Notes: a model not told the origin generated them from the sequence alone. A stretch of DNA of 64,000 nucleotides from an uncultured Clostridium sp. (GCF_900547735.1 NZ_URHZ01000004.1:1-64000); one strand, 5' to 3'. Shown: positions 50,940 to 60,028, counted from the first letter of the stretch. A program made the numbers and translations.

Positions 50940-52088
50940 TTGGAAAAATATAACGACAGGATCGAAGGAATGTACTGTATCCGCTGTCACAAATCATTTG
51001 AGGTGGGAGATTATCCGACGGGATGCCCCTGCTGTGCGAAAGAGGGCCACTATGCCAGCATCGCTTTCAAATACAGGCCGGGCGGCGGTATCAGGAAGGA
51101 AGAAAAGGGGATGATGCGCTACGCCGATTTTCTGCCATATGAGAAAATACCTTCCATGGGAGAGGGAGGAACGCCTTTCATTCAGGTTCCAAGATTGGCG
51201 GAGGATCTGGGGATCGCCTCTTTTTATCTGAAAAATGAATTCCAGAACCCCACAGGTTCCCACAAGGACAGGACCAGCCCGTTTGCAGTGAACAGGGCGG
51301 TGGAGAGAAAGATCAGAACAGCCGCCGCCGCATCCAGCGGCAATGCAGGGGCCTCGGTGGCGGCGTACAGCGCCTTTGCGGGCCTGAACTGTGATATCGT
51401 GGTACTGGGTTCGGTCAGCCCGGTATGGGAGGCCGCCATCACATCCACGGGAGCCAGCCTGGTGAGAGTGGGCTCACCGGAGGAACGGTATGAGCTGATG
51501 GACCGGAAGGAGAAGGACAACAGTTGGTATATCACCACAAATTATCTGCTTCATCCCGTGGGAAACAATCCATGGGGGATTCAGGGGTATAAGACAATTG
51601 CCTATGAGACCTATGAAGAGTTCGGCAAAGACGGACTTCCCGACATTATCCTGATTCCCGTGGCCAGAGGAGATTTGCTGTGGGGAATCTATGAGGGATT
51701 CCGGGAGATGAGGGAGGCGGGATGGATCGATGAAATCCCGCGCCTTGCGGCCGTGGAGCCGATTCCCAGAATCAGCCGCGTGCTCTCGGGGGAGGATTAC
51801 AGAGGGCAGTTTACCGGTGACGACGATTTGACGCCCTCCATCGGCGGCTGGACCGTGACTTACCAGTCGGAACTTGCGGTGAGAGAGAGCAGGGGAGCGG
51901 CGGTAAGTGTTCCGCAGAAATGTGTGATTGGGCTTGTGAGGGAGATGGCGGGATACGGGCTTTACCTGGAAACCTCTTCGGCGGTGATTTTAGGTGCACT
52001 GAGAGAGCTGATTGAGAAGGGGGAAGTGAAAGGTACCGATCGGGTGATGGCGGTTGCGACATCGCATGGGTTTAAAAATATGCCGTAG
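50940..52088 (+). CDS. threonine synthase-like PLP enzyme with N-terminal zinc ribbon
   Basis: 382-aa fold-type II PLP enzyme. The N-terminus has two Cys pairs (CIRCHKSF and CPCCAKEG), the zinc ribbon found in many threonine synthases. The PLP lysine is in NPTGSHKDRTS, followed by SSGNAGASVAAY, the phosphate-binding region. Because the operon handles peptides or acyl amino acids, it may act as a beta-elimination or ammonia-lyase enzyme rather than in threonine synthesis; which one is unknown. The TTG at 50940 has AAGGAG four bases upstream. Confidence 0.85.
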   Translation: MEKYNDRIEGMYCIRCHKSFEVGDYPTGCPCCAKEGHYASIAFKYRPGGGIRKEEKGMMRYADFLPYEKIPSMGEGGTPFIQVPRLAEDLGIASFYLKNEFQNPTGSHKDRTSPFAVNRAVERKIRTAAAASSGNAGASVAAYSAFAGLNCDIVVLGSVSPVWEAAITSTGASLVRVGSPEERYELMDRKEKDNSWYITTNYLLHPVGNNPWGIQGYKTIAYETYEEFGKDGLPDIILIPVARGDLLWGIYEGFREMREAGWIDEIPRLAAVEPIPRISRVLSGEDYRGQFTGDDDLTPSIGGWTVTYQSELAVRESRGAAVSVPQKCVIGLVREMAGYGLYLETSSAVILGALRELIEKGEVKGTDRVMAVATSHGFKNMP

Positions 52089-52110
52089 GGATGATCCTGG
52101 GGTCACAACA

Positions 52111-52136
52111 AAAGAGTCCGGCAAGCCGGACTCTTT
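52111..52136. terminator. bidirectional intrinsic terminator
   Basis: AAAGAGTCCGGC (52111-52122), two bases, GCCGGACTCTTT (52125-52136). It serves the M20/threonine-synthase-like operon on the plus strand and the NifX-like gene on the minus strand. Confidence 0.85.
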
Positions 52137-52165
52137 CTGATGTTCTTTTTATGCTTTGCCGTTTT

Positions 52166-52585
52166 TTAGAAACAGGAGCTGCCGCAGGCGCTTACATTGC
52201 CGTCACACTCTCCTTCCTCGCCGTCTTCGTGATGATGGCCGCAGGAGGAGGTACAGGTAGCGCAGGAACCGGCTGTGTCAAAGTGAAGCGCTCCGCCGAG
52301 AAAATCAGCTACCCTCTCGTCCGCGTCACCCGAAGCGCCGCCCAGAATCTGAATTCCCGCATTCTTAAGAGCTGCCACGGCTCCGACGCCAATGCCGCCG
52401 CAGATCAGTACGTTAACGCCTCTCTCAGCGAGGAAATCTGCCAGAGCGGCATGGCCGCTTCCGTTGGTATCGACAACCTCGGAGGAGAGGATCTCATCAT
52501 CCACCGTGTCATAAATTTTAAAATTCTCTGATTTGCCAAAGTGCTGGAACACCTGGCCGTCTGTGTAAGGTACTGCAATTTTCAT
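52166..52585 (-). CDS. NifX/NifB-type iron-molybdenum cofactor-binding-like protein
   Basis: 139-aa protein. Residues 1-105 are a dinitrogenase FeMo-cofactor-binding domain (MKIAVPYTDGQVFQHFGKSENFKIYD, ADFLAERGVNVLICGGIGVGAVAALKNAGI). The last ~30 residues are a Cys/His-rich tail (CATCTSSCGHHHEDG... CDGNVSACGSSC) that could bind iron or another metal. No nitrogenase genes are present, so it is probably one of the wide group of such proteins in non-fixing anaerobes, tied to iron-sulfur handling. The ATG at 52585 is used; an upstream ATG (52615) adds ten unlikely residues. Confidence 0.88.
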   Translation of the reverse strand: MKIAVPYTDGQVFQHFGKSENFKIYDTVDDEILSSEVVDTNGSGHAALADFLAERGVNVLICGGIGVGAVAALKNAGIQILGGASGDADERVADFLGGALHFDTAGSCATCTSSCGHHHEDGEEGECDGNVSACGSSCF

Positions 52586-52716
52586 GTGATGCCTTCCTTT
52601 CCATGCTTTCTGCATTAAAACGTTCAGCCGGCCGTACCGTTTACAGGATGTAAAGTTGAATCGACCGGCTAAGTTTGATTGTACGTTTTTCCTGCCGCTT
52701 TTTCAAGTCTTCTTCA

Positions 52717-54645
52717 TCAGTTTGATTTTACTTCTTTCCACAGATTGTTGTAAACGGCATCCGTCTCATCACCGAGATAACGGTAAACTTCACAGTTGTC
52801 CAGCTTATCCATATCCGGGAAAACGGCTTTGTTATTCTGCATATCCTCGTCCAGAAGAGCCTTGGCCGCCTTATTCGGCGTTGCGTAGGTGATGTATTCA
52901 AAGTTTTTCAGGGCGATATCGGGACGGCAGAGGAAATCAATCCATTTCTCGGCGTTTTCTTTATTCTTTGCACCGGCCGGGATGACCCAGGAATCAATCC
53001 ACAGGTTGGTGCCTTCCTCGGGAAGGACATATTCCAGGGAGTAATCGAGATTCTGGGCCTCCACCTCCTCCTGGATGTAGAGCATCTCGCCCGAGTAGAT
53101 AACACCCAGGGCCGCTTCGCCGCCGATCATCTTATCGCGTACCTGATCGATGACATATGCCTGGACGAGCGGTTTCTGTGTAATCAGATCGGCCTTGGCG
53201 GCCTGAAGCTCATTGATATCTTCGGTATTCATCGAATAACCGCGTGCTTTCAGGGCTACCATGAAGGCGTCGCGGACGCTGTCCTGCATAAGTATTTCTC
53301 CCTTGTATGCCGGATTCCAGAGGTCGGACCATTTTTCGGGAACCGGAAGGCCGCGCTCCTCGATTGTTTTAGTGTTATAAAGGATTCCCACGGTGCCCCA
53401 GGTGTATGGCACGGAGTAAAGGTTCTCCGGGTCAAATTCCCGCGACATTTCGATAAATTTGGGATCGATGTTGGCGAGGTTCGGGACATTGTCAAAATCA
53501 ATCTCGGCCAGAAGACCGTTCTCGGCCATTTTCTGAATCATATAGTCGGACGGACAGACGACGTCATAATTTACCGCTCCGGCTTCAATGACAGGGTACA
53601 TCTCCTCATTTGTCTCAAACAGGTCATAGGTGACTTTGATGCCTGTCTCCGCTTCAAACTCCTCGATGACGGAATCATCGATATATTCGCCCCAGTTGTA
53701 GACGAAAAGTTCGTTGGAATGCTTGGTGGAGTAACGCCCATAGGTGGTAAAACCGACCACGCAGACGATCACTACCGTGGCAAATCCGAGTACGCCGCGC
53801 TTGATGTTGCTGTTTCTTTTCCTGCGCCTGATACTTTCATCCAGGGAAATTGTTCCCGCAGTCTTTTTCGGTTCATCCGGAGAAAAATTAGTGATGATTA
53901 AAAGCACCAGGACCGTCATGAAAATAATCGTGGACAGCGCGTACATGGACGGCTTGATACCTCGCCTCACCTCGCTGTAAATCAGCGTGGACAGGGTGTC
54001 GATCCCCGCGCCCCTGGTGAAATGGGTGATGATAAAGTCGTCTAACGACATGGTAAACGCCATCAGAAAACCGGACAGGACGCCCGGCATAATGTCGGGG
54101 AAGACAACCTTGAAAAATGCCTGCACCGGGCCTGCGCCCAAATCCATGGCCGCCTCATAGGTGGACTTGTTCGTCTGCTTCAGCTTCGGCATGACGCTCA
54201 GGATGACGTAGGGAATGTTAAAGGTAATATGCGCGATTAAAACGGTTTTGAATCCCAGGGAGATGCCGAAGGCGATAAATGCCAGCATCAGGGAAATACC
54301 GGTTACAATCTCAGAGTTTAACATCGGAATGTTGTTCACGCCCATGACAACGGTGCGAGGCACTTTTTTCATGCTGTTAATGCCGATAGCGGCCACGGTT
54401 CCGATAATCGTGGCAATGAGCGCCGAGGCGAAGGCAATAAGCAGCGTGTTATAGAGGGCGTTCATAATCGCCTGGTTCTCAAACATCTGCGAATACCATT
54501 TTGTTGTAAAGCCGCCCCAGAGCGTTCTGGACTTTGTATTATTAAAGGACAAAACCATCATTGTGACAATGGGAGCGTACAAAAATATCAGGATCAGCGC
54601 CAGGTAAAAATCCTGGAAAAACTGTTTTAACGTATATTTTCTCAT
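52717..54645 (-). CDS. polyamine ABC transporter: PotC permease fused to PotD binding protein
   Basis: A 642-aa fusion. Residues 1-~265 are a PotC-type permease (six helices, EAA loop EAAMDLGAGPVQAFFKVVFPDIMPG). One more membrane segment (about 285-305) follows. From ~315 to the end is a PotD/PotF-like spermidine/putrescine-binding protein (FVYNWGEYIDDSVIEEFEAETGIKVTYD...). The extra helix would place the binding domain outside and tethered to the permease, so no lipoprotein is needed. It is read through from PotB (TGATG junction). This fused layout occurs in Firmicutes; no separate potD is present. Confidence 0.9.
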   Translation of the reverse strand: MRKYTLKQFFQDFYLALILIFLYAPIVTMMVLSFNNTKSRTLWGGFTTKWYSQMFENQAIMNALYNTLLIAFASALIATIIGTVAAIGINSMKKVPRTVVMGVNNIPMLNSEIVTGISLMLAFIAFGISLGFKTVLIAHITFNIPYVILSVMPKLKQTNKSTYEAAMDLGAGPVQAFFKVVFPDIMPGVLSGFLMAFTMSLDDFIITHFTRGAGIDTLSTLIYSEVRRGIKPSMYALSTIIFMTVLVLLIITNFSPDEPKKTAGTISLDESIRRRKRNSNIKRGVLGFATVVIVCVVGFTTYGRYSTKHSNELFVYNWGEYIDDSVIEEFEAETGIKVTYDLFETNEEMYPVIEAGAVNYDVVCPSDYMIQKMAENGLLAEIDFDNVPNLANIDPKFIEMSREFDPENLYSVPYTWGTVGILYNTKTIEERGLPVPEKWSDLWNPAYKGEILMQDSVRDAFMVALKARGYSMNTEDINELQAAKADLITQKPLVQAYVIDQVRDKMIGGEAALGVIYSGEMLYIQEEVEAQNLDYSLEYVLPEEGTNLWIDSWVIPAGAKNKENAEKWIDFLCRPDIALKNFEYITYATPNKAAKALLDEDMQNNKAVFPDMDKLDNCEVYRYLGDETDAVYNNLWKEVKSN

Positions 54646-55466
54646 CAGAATGCAGTACCCTCCCCTTCTTTATCATATTTGGCAATGAGGGCCATACTCA
54701 GTAAAATGAATACCATCAGCACGAGGGAGAGTCCGGAACCCAGGTTCCAGTTGCTTCCTTTTGTAAATTCCTGCTCGATGACGTTGCCGATCAGGAGTAT
54801 TTTGCTGCCGCCCAAAAGGTTTGAGATAACGAAAGTGGTCAGGGCGGGAACGAAAACCATCGTGATGCCGCTGATAATGCCGGGCAGGCTTAAGGGAATC
54901 CAAATATGGGTAAGCGTCTGGAGCTCGTTGGCGCCCAAATCCTTGGCCGCATTGATGGTGTTGTCGTCGATCTTGGCAAGCACGTTGTAAATCGGGAGAA
55001 TCATGAAGGGCAGGAAGTTGTAAACCATGCCCAGGATGATGGCCCACGGTGTATTGATAATGGCGATATTCGGCAGGTGGAGAAAGTTCAGGATGCCGTT
55101 GATAACGCCGTTCTTCTCAAGCAGGGTCTGCCAGGCCAGGGTGCGCAGCAGGAAATTCATCCACATCGGAAGGATGAAGATAAATACCATAAAGCTGCCC
55201 TGTCCGATGTTCTTTTTGCGAAGAATCATGGCCAGCGGATAAGCCAGCACGAGACAGATCAGTGTGCTTAAGAGCGACAGGCCGAGGGAGAGAAAAAGCG
55301 CCTTGGCGTGTTCGAGCGTACCGATTGCCAGCACGTTTGACAGTGTAAATGCCCCGCTTTTGTCGGTCAGGCCGTAGAAGACGATCAGCAGAAGCGGGAT
55401 GATGGTAAAACCGATCATCCAGACGATATAGGGGCCGGCCAGAAGCCGTTTTGCAGATTTATTCAT
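54645..55466 (-). CDS. potB: polyamine ABC transporter permease PotB
   Basis: 273-aa membrane protein with six helices and the EAA loop (DLGANELQTLTHIWIPLSLPG) that contacts PotA. It overlaps the potA stop by eight bases and shares one base with the next gene, as expected for one operon. Confidence 0.92.
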   Translation of the reverse strand: MNKSAKRLLAGPYIVWMIGFTIIPLLLIVFYGLTDKSGAFTLSNVLAIGTLEHAKALFLSLGLSLLSTLICLVLAYPLAMILRKKNIGQGSFMVFIFILPMWMNFLLRTLAWQTLLEKNGVINGILNFLHLPNIAIINTPWAIILGMVYNFLPFMILPIYNVLAKIDDNTINAAKDLGANELQTLTHIWIPLSLPGIISGITMVFVPALTTFVISNLLGGSKILLIGNVIEQEFTKGSNWNLGSGLSLVLMVFILLSMALIAKYDKEGEGTAF

Positions 55467-56535
55467 CGATACTTACCGCCTCCTCATCTTCAGAGGCTGG
55501 TTTATTCATAATCTGGATATCGAAAGGATCAACGTGGATGCCGACCTTCTCGCCTACCGGGCACATATCCGTACTGTGAACCAGCCATTCAAAACCGTCG
55601 GGGGTCGTAACCTCCATCTCATAGTGTACACCCTTGAAAATCAGGTGGGTGACAACGCCTTCCAGCGTTCCCAGCTCCGGTTTCACAAGGTCGATGTCCT
55701 CGGGGCGGATGACCACGTCCACAGGCTGTCTTACTCCGAATCCGCGGTCCACGCAGGGAAACTTTGCGCCGAAGATTTCCACCAGCTCGTCGTGGAGCAT
55801 CAGTCCGTCCACAATATTGCTCTCACCGATAAAATCGGCTACAAAGGCGTTTTCCGGTTCATTGTAGATCTGTTCCGGGGAACCCATCTGCTGGATGTAG
55901 CCCTGGTTCATTACGACGATGGTGTCGGACATGGTCAGCGCTTCCTCCTGGTCGTGGGTTACATAGATAAATGTGATTCCCAGCTCATTTTTCAGCCGGA
56001 TCAGCTCGTACTGCATGTCCTGGCGGAGCTTGAGATCCAGGGCTCCGAGCGGCTCGTCCAAAAGCAGGACCTTCGGCTCATTCACGATGGCGCGGGCAAT
56101 GGCGATACGCTGCTGCTGTCCGCCGCTGAGCGAGTCGACGGAACGGTTTTCAAAGCCGTCCAGATTGACGAGTTTTAAAGCGTATTTGATCTTATCATCG
56201 ATATACTGCTTGGGTTTATTCTTGATTTTAAGGCCGAATGCGATATTGTCGGCAATGCTCATGTGGGGAAACAGGGCGTATTTCTGGAATACGGTGTTTA
56301 ACTGGCGTTTGTTAGGCGGGAGTTTGGTAATGTCGTTTCCACCGAAAATTACTTTTCCCCTGTCGGCGGATTCGAAGCCGCCGATGATGCGAAGGGTGGT
56401 CGTCTTGCCGCAGCCGCTGGGGCCGAGGAGGGTGACGAAGGAATTCTCCTTAACGGAGAGGGAGAGATCATCAAGGACAACATTGCTGTCATAGCTCTTG
56501 GTTATGTTAACTAAATCAATTAATGGCTGGCTCAT
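55459..56535 (-). CDS. potA: polyamine ABC transporter ATP-binding protein PotA
   Basis: 358-aa ATPase. The nucleotide-binding domain has Walker A GPSGCGKTT, signature LSGGQQQRIAIARA and Walker B LLLDEPLGALD. The C-terminal ~120 residues form the TOBE-type regulatory domain. It drives uptake of spermidine and putrescine with PotB and the fused PotC-PotD. Confidence 0.95.
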   Translation of the reverse strand: MSQPLIDLVNITKSYDSNVVLDDLSLSVKENSFVTLLGPSGCGKTTTLRIIGGFESADRGKVIFGGNDITKLPPNKRQLNTVFQKYALFPHMSIADNIAFGLKIKNKPKQYIDDKIKYALKLVNLDGFENRSVDSLSGGQQQRIAIARAIVNEPKVLLLDEPLGALDLKLRQDMQYELIRLKNELGITFIYVTHDQEEALTMSDTIVVMNQGYIQQMGSPEQIYNEPENAFVADFIGESNIVDGLMLHDELVEIFGAKFPCVDRGFGVRQPVDVVIRPEDIDLVKPELGTLEGVVTHLIFKGVHYEMEVTTPDGFEWLVHSTDMCPVGEKVGIHVDPFDIQIMNKPASEDEEAVSIDE

Positions 56536-56560
56536 AGTTTTCCTCCGTGTGTAATAATAA

Positions 56561-57094
56561 TCAAAAGCTCGGCGGAGAGCTGACCCAGATGATGGATGCC
56601 CCCGATTTGCTCGACAGGTAATGTGTCTTGTCGCTTATATAGTAGAAGGATTCCCCTTTTTTTGCTTTATAAGTACGGTTTCCCAGATGGATGGAGATAC
56701 TGCCCTGCAATACATAGCCGAATTCCTCCCCCTCATGCGGGGTGTCCGGATAGGTGGAGCCGCCGGGCGAAAGGACAAGGTGGATTGGTTCCATGATGTT
56801 CTTCTGGGCGTTCGGGATAATCCACTTGATTTCATTTTTAAGTTCCGTGTCCTCTTTTGTAAAATAATCGCTCTTTCCAAAAACGATCTGTTCCTCCGGC
56901 GTTTCATTGAAAAATTCGCCGATGGTAGTACCCAGACACTGTAGAATATCCATCAGCGTGGCGATGGACGGAGAGGTCAGATCCCTCTCAAGCTGGGAGA
57001 TAAATCCCTTGGAAAGCTCTGCGCGGTCCGCCAGTTCTTCCTGGGTCAGTCCCTTTAACGTCCGCAGCTCTTTCAGTTTGGCTCCGATATTCAC
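56561..57094 (-). CDS. XRE-family regulator with cupin domain
   Basis: 177 aa. N-terminal helix-turn-helix (GAKLKELRTLKGLTQEELADRAELSKGFISQLERDLTSPSIATLMDIL) and C-terminal cupin_2 (about 105-175: LSPGGSTYPDTPHEGEEFGYVLQGSISIHLGNRTYKAKKGES). This is the PuuR-like layout; a polyamine or related ligand is bound in the cupin. It is transcribed with the pot genes, 26 bases before potA. The start is GTG after AAGGAGG. Confidence 0.93.
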   Translation of the reverse strand: MNIGAKLKELRTLKGLTQEELADRAELSKGFISQLERDLTSPSIATLMDILQCLGTTIGEFFNETPEEQIVFGKSDYFTKEDTELKNEIKWIIPNAQKNIMEPIHLVLSPGGSTYPDTPHEGEEFGYVLQGSISIHLGNRTYKAKKGESFYYISDKTHYLSSKSGASIIWVSSPPSF

Positions 57095-57266
57095 GGCTTC
57101 CTCCTTTCGTGCGGGATGCTTTTTGCAGCGCGTGATTAGCGCACTGTTATTACCGTACTCTTATTTTGTGTTTTAATTCTGTTATTATAAGGAAAAAGTT
57201 TACCATTACTAAATGAATGTAAAATTAACTTAAAAGTTTAGCAATAATAAACATGACGCAAGTATC

Positions 57267-57294
57267 ATTATACAGGAACTGCGACTGCTGTCAA
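57267..57294 (-). promoter_or_regulatory. sigma-A promoter of the XRE-pot operon
   Basis: On the minus strand TTGACA (57294-57289) and TATAAT (57272-57267), spacer 16 bp. The leader is about 165 nt. Confidence 0.75.
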
Positions 57295-57423
57295 TAGTTT
57301 TTGGGGGAAATCGGAGAAAAATGTCGAAGTGTGTTTATGGGCCGTTCCGGCAGGGTTTTGGCGGGGAGGCAAGGCCCTGTATGGCAGGGATTGGAAGAGA
57401 AACGGGCCTGCCTCAGGAGGCGA

Positions 57424-57452
57424 TTGACAACAGGGATGAAAAAGATGATAAT
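57424..57452 (+). promoter_or_regulatory. candidate sigma-A promoter for the lactonase-aroC genes
   Basis: TTGACA (57424-57429) and GATAAT (57447-57452), spacer 17 bp, about 170 bp before the lactonase start. Confidence 0.55.
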
Positions 57453-57621
57453 AGATGTAAAAAATGCCCGAAAACTGATTAAAATGGGTGCAAAAATGAC
57501 GCGGGGCTGGTAAAATAGAGGGAAAGAGCAGCCGGACCGGCGTGCAGGAACACAAAAAACCGCAGGGAAAGATAACATGCGGCCGACAAATTAAAGGGAC
57601 AGAATATGAGGAGGAAAAGAG

Positions 57622-58713
57622 ATGCAGAATAAATACATGGCTTATGTAGGTTCTTATTCATATAACGGACAGGCTAAGGGCATCACCGTTTACGACGTGG
57701 ATGTGGCTAAGGGCTGTTTTAAATACAGGTGTGAAGTGGAAGTAGACAACTCCTCCTATCTGACCGTATCAAATGATGGAAGAACCCTGTATTCAATTGC
57801 AGATGAAGGCATTGTTTCCTTCCGCATCATGGAGAACGGGGGCCTGTCCAGGCTGAACAGCGTGAATATCAAGGCGATGCGCGGCTGTCATATCGCAACG
57901 GACGCGACCGATGAATATATCTTTGTTTCAGGATACCATGACGGAAAAGAGACGGTTCTGAGACTGAATGGGGACGGCTCCGTCGGTGAAATTACGGACG
58001 GTGTGTTCCATAAAGGTCTTGGAAGTGTTGCGGAGCGTACGTTCCGTCCGCATGTAAGCTGCGGCGCCAGGACGCCGGACGGCCACTTTGTCCTGGTTGC
58101 CGATCTTGGGATTGACCAGGTAAAGGTATACCGTTTTGATGAGAAAAAGGGTCTCCTCACCCAGGTAGACGCCCTCCGCTGCGAACTGGAATCGGGTCCG
58201 AGGCAGTTTCTGTTCAGCAAAGACGGTAAATTCATTTATCTGATGTATGAAGTCAGAAACGTAATCGACGTATTTACCTATGATTATGAAGAAGGGGACC
58301 GCGTTCCCCGTTTTGAAAAGATACAGACTATTGCATCGACGGCTCCGGAGCGTTTGAGCCTGTTGACCGCAGCCTGTGCAATCCGGTTATCACCGAAAGA
58401 GGATTATCTTTACTGCAGCAACGCGGGAGATAACTCGGTCAGCGTGTACCGGAGAGATACCGATACGGGCGTGCTGACACTGCTTTGCTGCCTGCCGATC
58501 AGCGGAGATTATCCAAAGGATGTTGCTGTTTTCCCGGATGAGAAGCATCTGGCTTCCATCAATCACGCCAGCAACAGCATTTCCTTCTTTGAGGTGGACT
58601 ATGAAAAGGGACTGCTGGTGATGTGCTGCAGAAGCATTGCGGTCAACGAGCCGAATTGCTGCGTGATTACAAAGATACCGGACGGAAATTCCGGTGGGAA
58701 GAAGAGGAAATAA
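57622..58713 (+). CDS. lactonase-family (6-phosphogluconolactonase-like) beta-propeller protein
   Basis: 363-aa seven-bladed beta-propeller of the YbhE/Pgl type. Repeated blade motifs are visible: YLTVSNDGRTLYSIAD, RPHVSCGARTPDGHFVLVADLGIDQVKVY, GPRQFLFSKDGKFIYL and YPKDVAVFPDEKHLASINH. Such proteins hydrolyse 6-phosphogluconolactone or related sugar lactones, but many are untested. GAGGAG precedes the ATG. It ends two bases before aroC and both appear to be one transcript. Confidence 0.85.
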   Translation: MQNKYMAYVGSYSYNGQAKGITVYDVDVAKGCFKYRCEVEVDNSSYLTVSNDGRTLYSIADEGIVSFRIMENGGLSRLNSVNIKAMRGCHIATDATDEYIFVSGYHDGKETVLRLNGDGSVGEITDGVFHKGLGSVAERTFRPHVSCGARTPDGHFVLVADLGIDQVKVYRFDEKKGLLTQVDALRCELESGPRQFLFSKDGKFIYLMYEVRNVIDVFTYDYEEGDRVPRFEKIQTIASTAPERLSLLTAACAIRLSPKEDYLYCSNAGDNSVSVYRRDTDTGVLTLLCCLPISGDYPKDVAVFPDEKHLASINHASNSISFFEVDYEKGLLVMCCRSIAVNEPNCCVITKIPDGNSGGKKRK

Positions 58714-58715
58714 GC

Positions 58716-59996
58716 ATGGCGGGTTCTACATTTGGCAGAATACTTACAATGACCACCTGGGGAGAGTCCCACGGCGCCGGAGTCGGCGTGGTGGTGGACG
58801 GCTGCCCGGCCGGTCTTTCACTGACGGAAGAAGACATCCAGAAATACCTGGACAGAAGAAAACCGGGGCAGAGCCGGTTTACGACAAAGAGAAGTGAGAG
58901 CGACTCCGTAGAAATATTATCGGGTGTATTTGAAGGAAAGACGACGGGAACCCCGATTGCAATGCTGGTCAGAAACCAGGATCAGCACTCCAGGGACTAC
59001 GGCGAGATTGCCGGCTATTACAGGCCCGGCCACGCAGACTATACCTTCGATGAAAAGTATGGTTTCAGAGATTACCGCGGCGGCGGCCGTTCCTCCGGCC
59101 GCGAGACCATCGCCCGCGTGGCCGCTGGAGCGGTGGCCGCGAAGATGCTGGAGGGGCTGGGAGTTAAGGTGACTGCCTACACAAAGGCCATCGGCCCTAT
59201 ATCGGTGCAGCCGGAGCGGTTTGATCTGGAAGAATGCCTCCGGAACAAGCTCTATATGCCGGATGCCGCAGCTGCTGCGGAGGCAGCGGCCTTTCTGGAA
59301 GAAAAGATGGCGCAGAAGGACTCGGCTGGGGGAATCGTGGAATGCGTGATATCGGGAGTGCCGGCCGGGATCGGAGATCCGGTGTTTGAGAAGCTGGACG
59401 CTAATCTGGCAAAGGCGATCTGCTCGATCGGAGCGGTGAAGGGATTTGAGATAGGCGACGGATTTGAGGCCGCTAAGACGGTTGGATCTGTGAATAATGA
59501 TGAGTTTTGTGCTGTGGGAAAGGATGATGGGCGTTTTTTGGATGCGGCCGGGGCGGTGAATGTGGCTGGGGCGGATGAGACGTCCGGACTGGTGAATATG
59601 GCTGGGACGGATGAGACGGCCAGGCTGGTGAAAATGACTGGGGCGGATGAGACGTCTGGGCTGGTGAATGTGGCTGGGGCGGTTAAGACGGCCGGGCCAG
59701 GGAAGATTGGGAAACGAACAAATCATGCCGGAGGCGTGCTGGGCGGAATCAGCGACGGAAGTGAGATTGTCTTCCGGGCTGCTTTTAAACCGACCCCGTC
59801 GATTGCCTCTGTCCAGAAAACGGTCAACCGGGACGGCGAGGAGATAGAGGTCACCATTAAAGGACGCCATGATCCGATTATTGTGCCGAGGGCGGTTGTT
59901 GTTGTGGAGATGATGGCGGCATTTACCGTGGCGGATATGATGCTGGCGGGGATGACGTCGAGAATGGATAGGATTCGGGAATTTTATATGATATAA
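58716..59996 (+). CDS. aroC: chorismate synthase with a repeat-containing insertion
   Basis: Last step of the shikimate pathway: EPSP to chorismate with reduced FMN. The standard blocks are present: GESHGAGVGVVVDGCPAG, RFTTKRSESD, GGGRSSGRETIARVAAGA, SNNDEF-like VNNDEF, NHAGGVLGGISDG and KPTPSIASVQKTV. Between VNNDEF (about residue 265) and NHAGG (about 340) there is an insert of ~65 residues that contains four 12-residue repeats (V-N-V-A-G-A-D-E-T-S-G-L). Normal enzymes have about 10-15 residues here. The total is 426 aa instead of about 360. The ATG at 58716 has GAGGAAATAAGC upstream. All catalytic blocks remain, so it is probably active. Confidence 0.93.
   Translation: MAGSTFGRILTMTTWGESHGAGVGVVVDGCPAGLSLTEEDIQKYLDRRKPGQSRFTTKRSESDSVEILSGVFEGKTTGTPIAMLVRNQDQHSRDYGEIAGYYRPGHADYTFDEKYGFRDYRGGGRSSGRETIARVAAGAVAAKMLEGLGVKVTAYTKAIGPISVQPERFDLEECLRNKLYMPDAAAAAEAAAFLEEKMAQKDSAGGIVECVISGVPAGIGDPVFEKLDANLAKAICSIGAVKGFEIGDGFEAAKTVGSVNNDEFCAVGKDDGRFLDAAGAVNVAGADETSGLVNMAGTDETARLVKMTGADETSGLVNVAGAVKTAGPGKIGKRTNHAGGVLGGISDGSEIVFRAAFKPTPSIASVQKTVNRDGEEIEVTIKGRHDPIIVPRAVVVVEMMAAFTVADMMLAGMTSRMDRIREFYMI
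59556..59699 (+). repeat. 36-bp in-frame minisatellite inside aroC, four units
   Basis: Units start at 59556, 59592, 59628 and 59664, each beginning GTGAATGTGGCTGGGGCGG or a near variant. Units differ at a few positions each. Period 36 keeps the reading frame, giving a 12-residue protein repeat. Confidence 0.9.
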
Positions 59997-60028
59997 AGTT
60001 TGAGATTTTAAGATAAGGGATTGTGGGA

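Larger units (their letters stand above)
57095..57621. other. control region between the pot operon and the lactonase gene
   Basis: Holds the divergent promoters for the pot operon and the lactonase. Two direct repeats AAAAGTTTA (57194-57202 and 57232-57240), 38 bp apart in the pot leader, are possible operator sites for the XRE/cupin regulator. Short open frames here lack ribosome sites and family matches. Confidence 0.5.

Noticed and set aside
52091..52531. Plus-strand open frame of 146 codons behind the threonine-synthase-like gene
   Set aside because: It overlaps a terminator and the NifX-like gene on the other strand, which has clear family motifs.
52623..52672. Terminator for the pot operon
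   Set aside because: AGCCGGCCG and CGACCGGCT pair over a long loop, but the T-run is weak and the distance to the last stop is large; not secure enough to list.
57268..57578. Open frames on both strands in the pot-lactonase gap
   Set aside because: They are low in information, lack ribosome sites and overlap the two predicted promoters.
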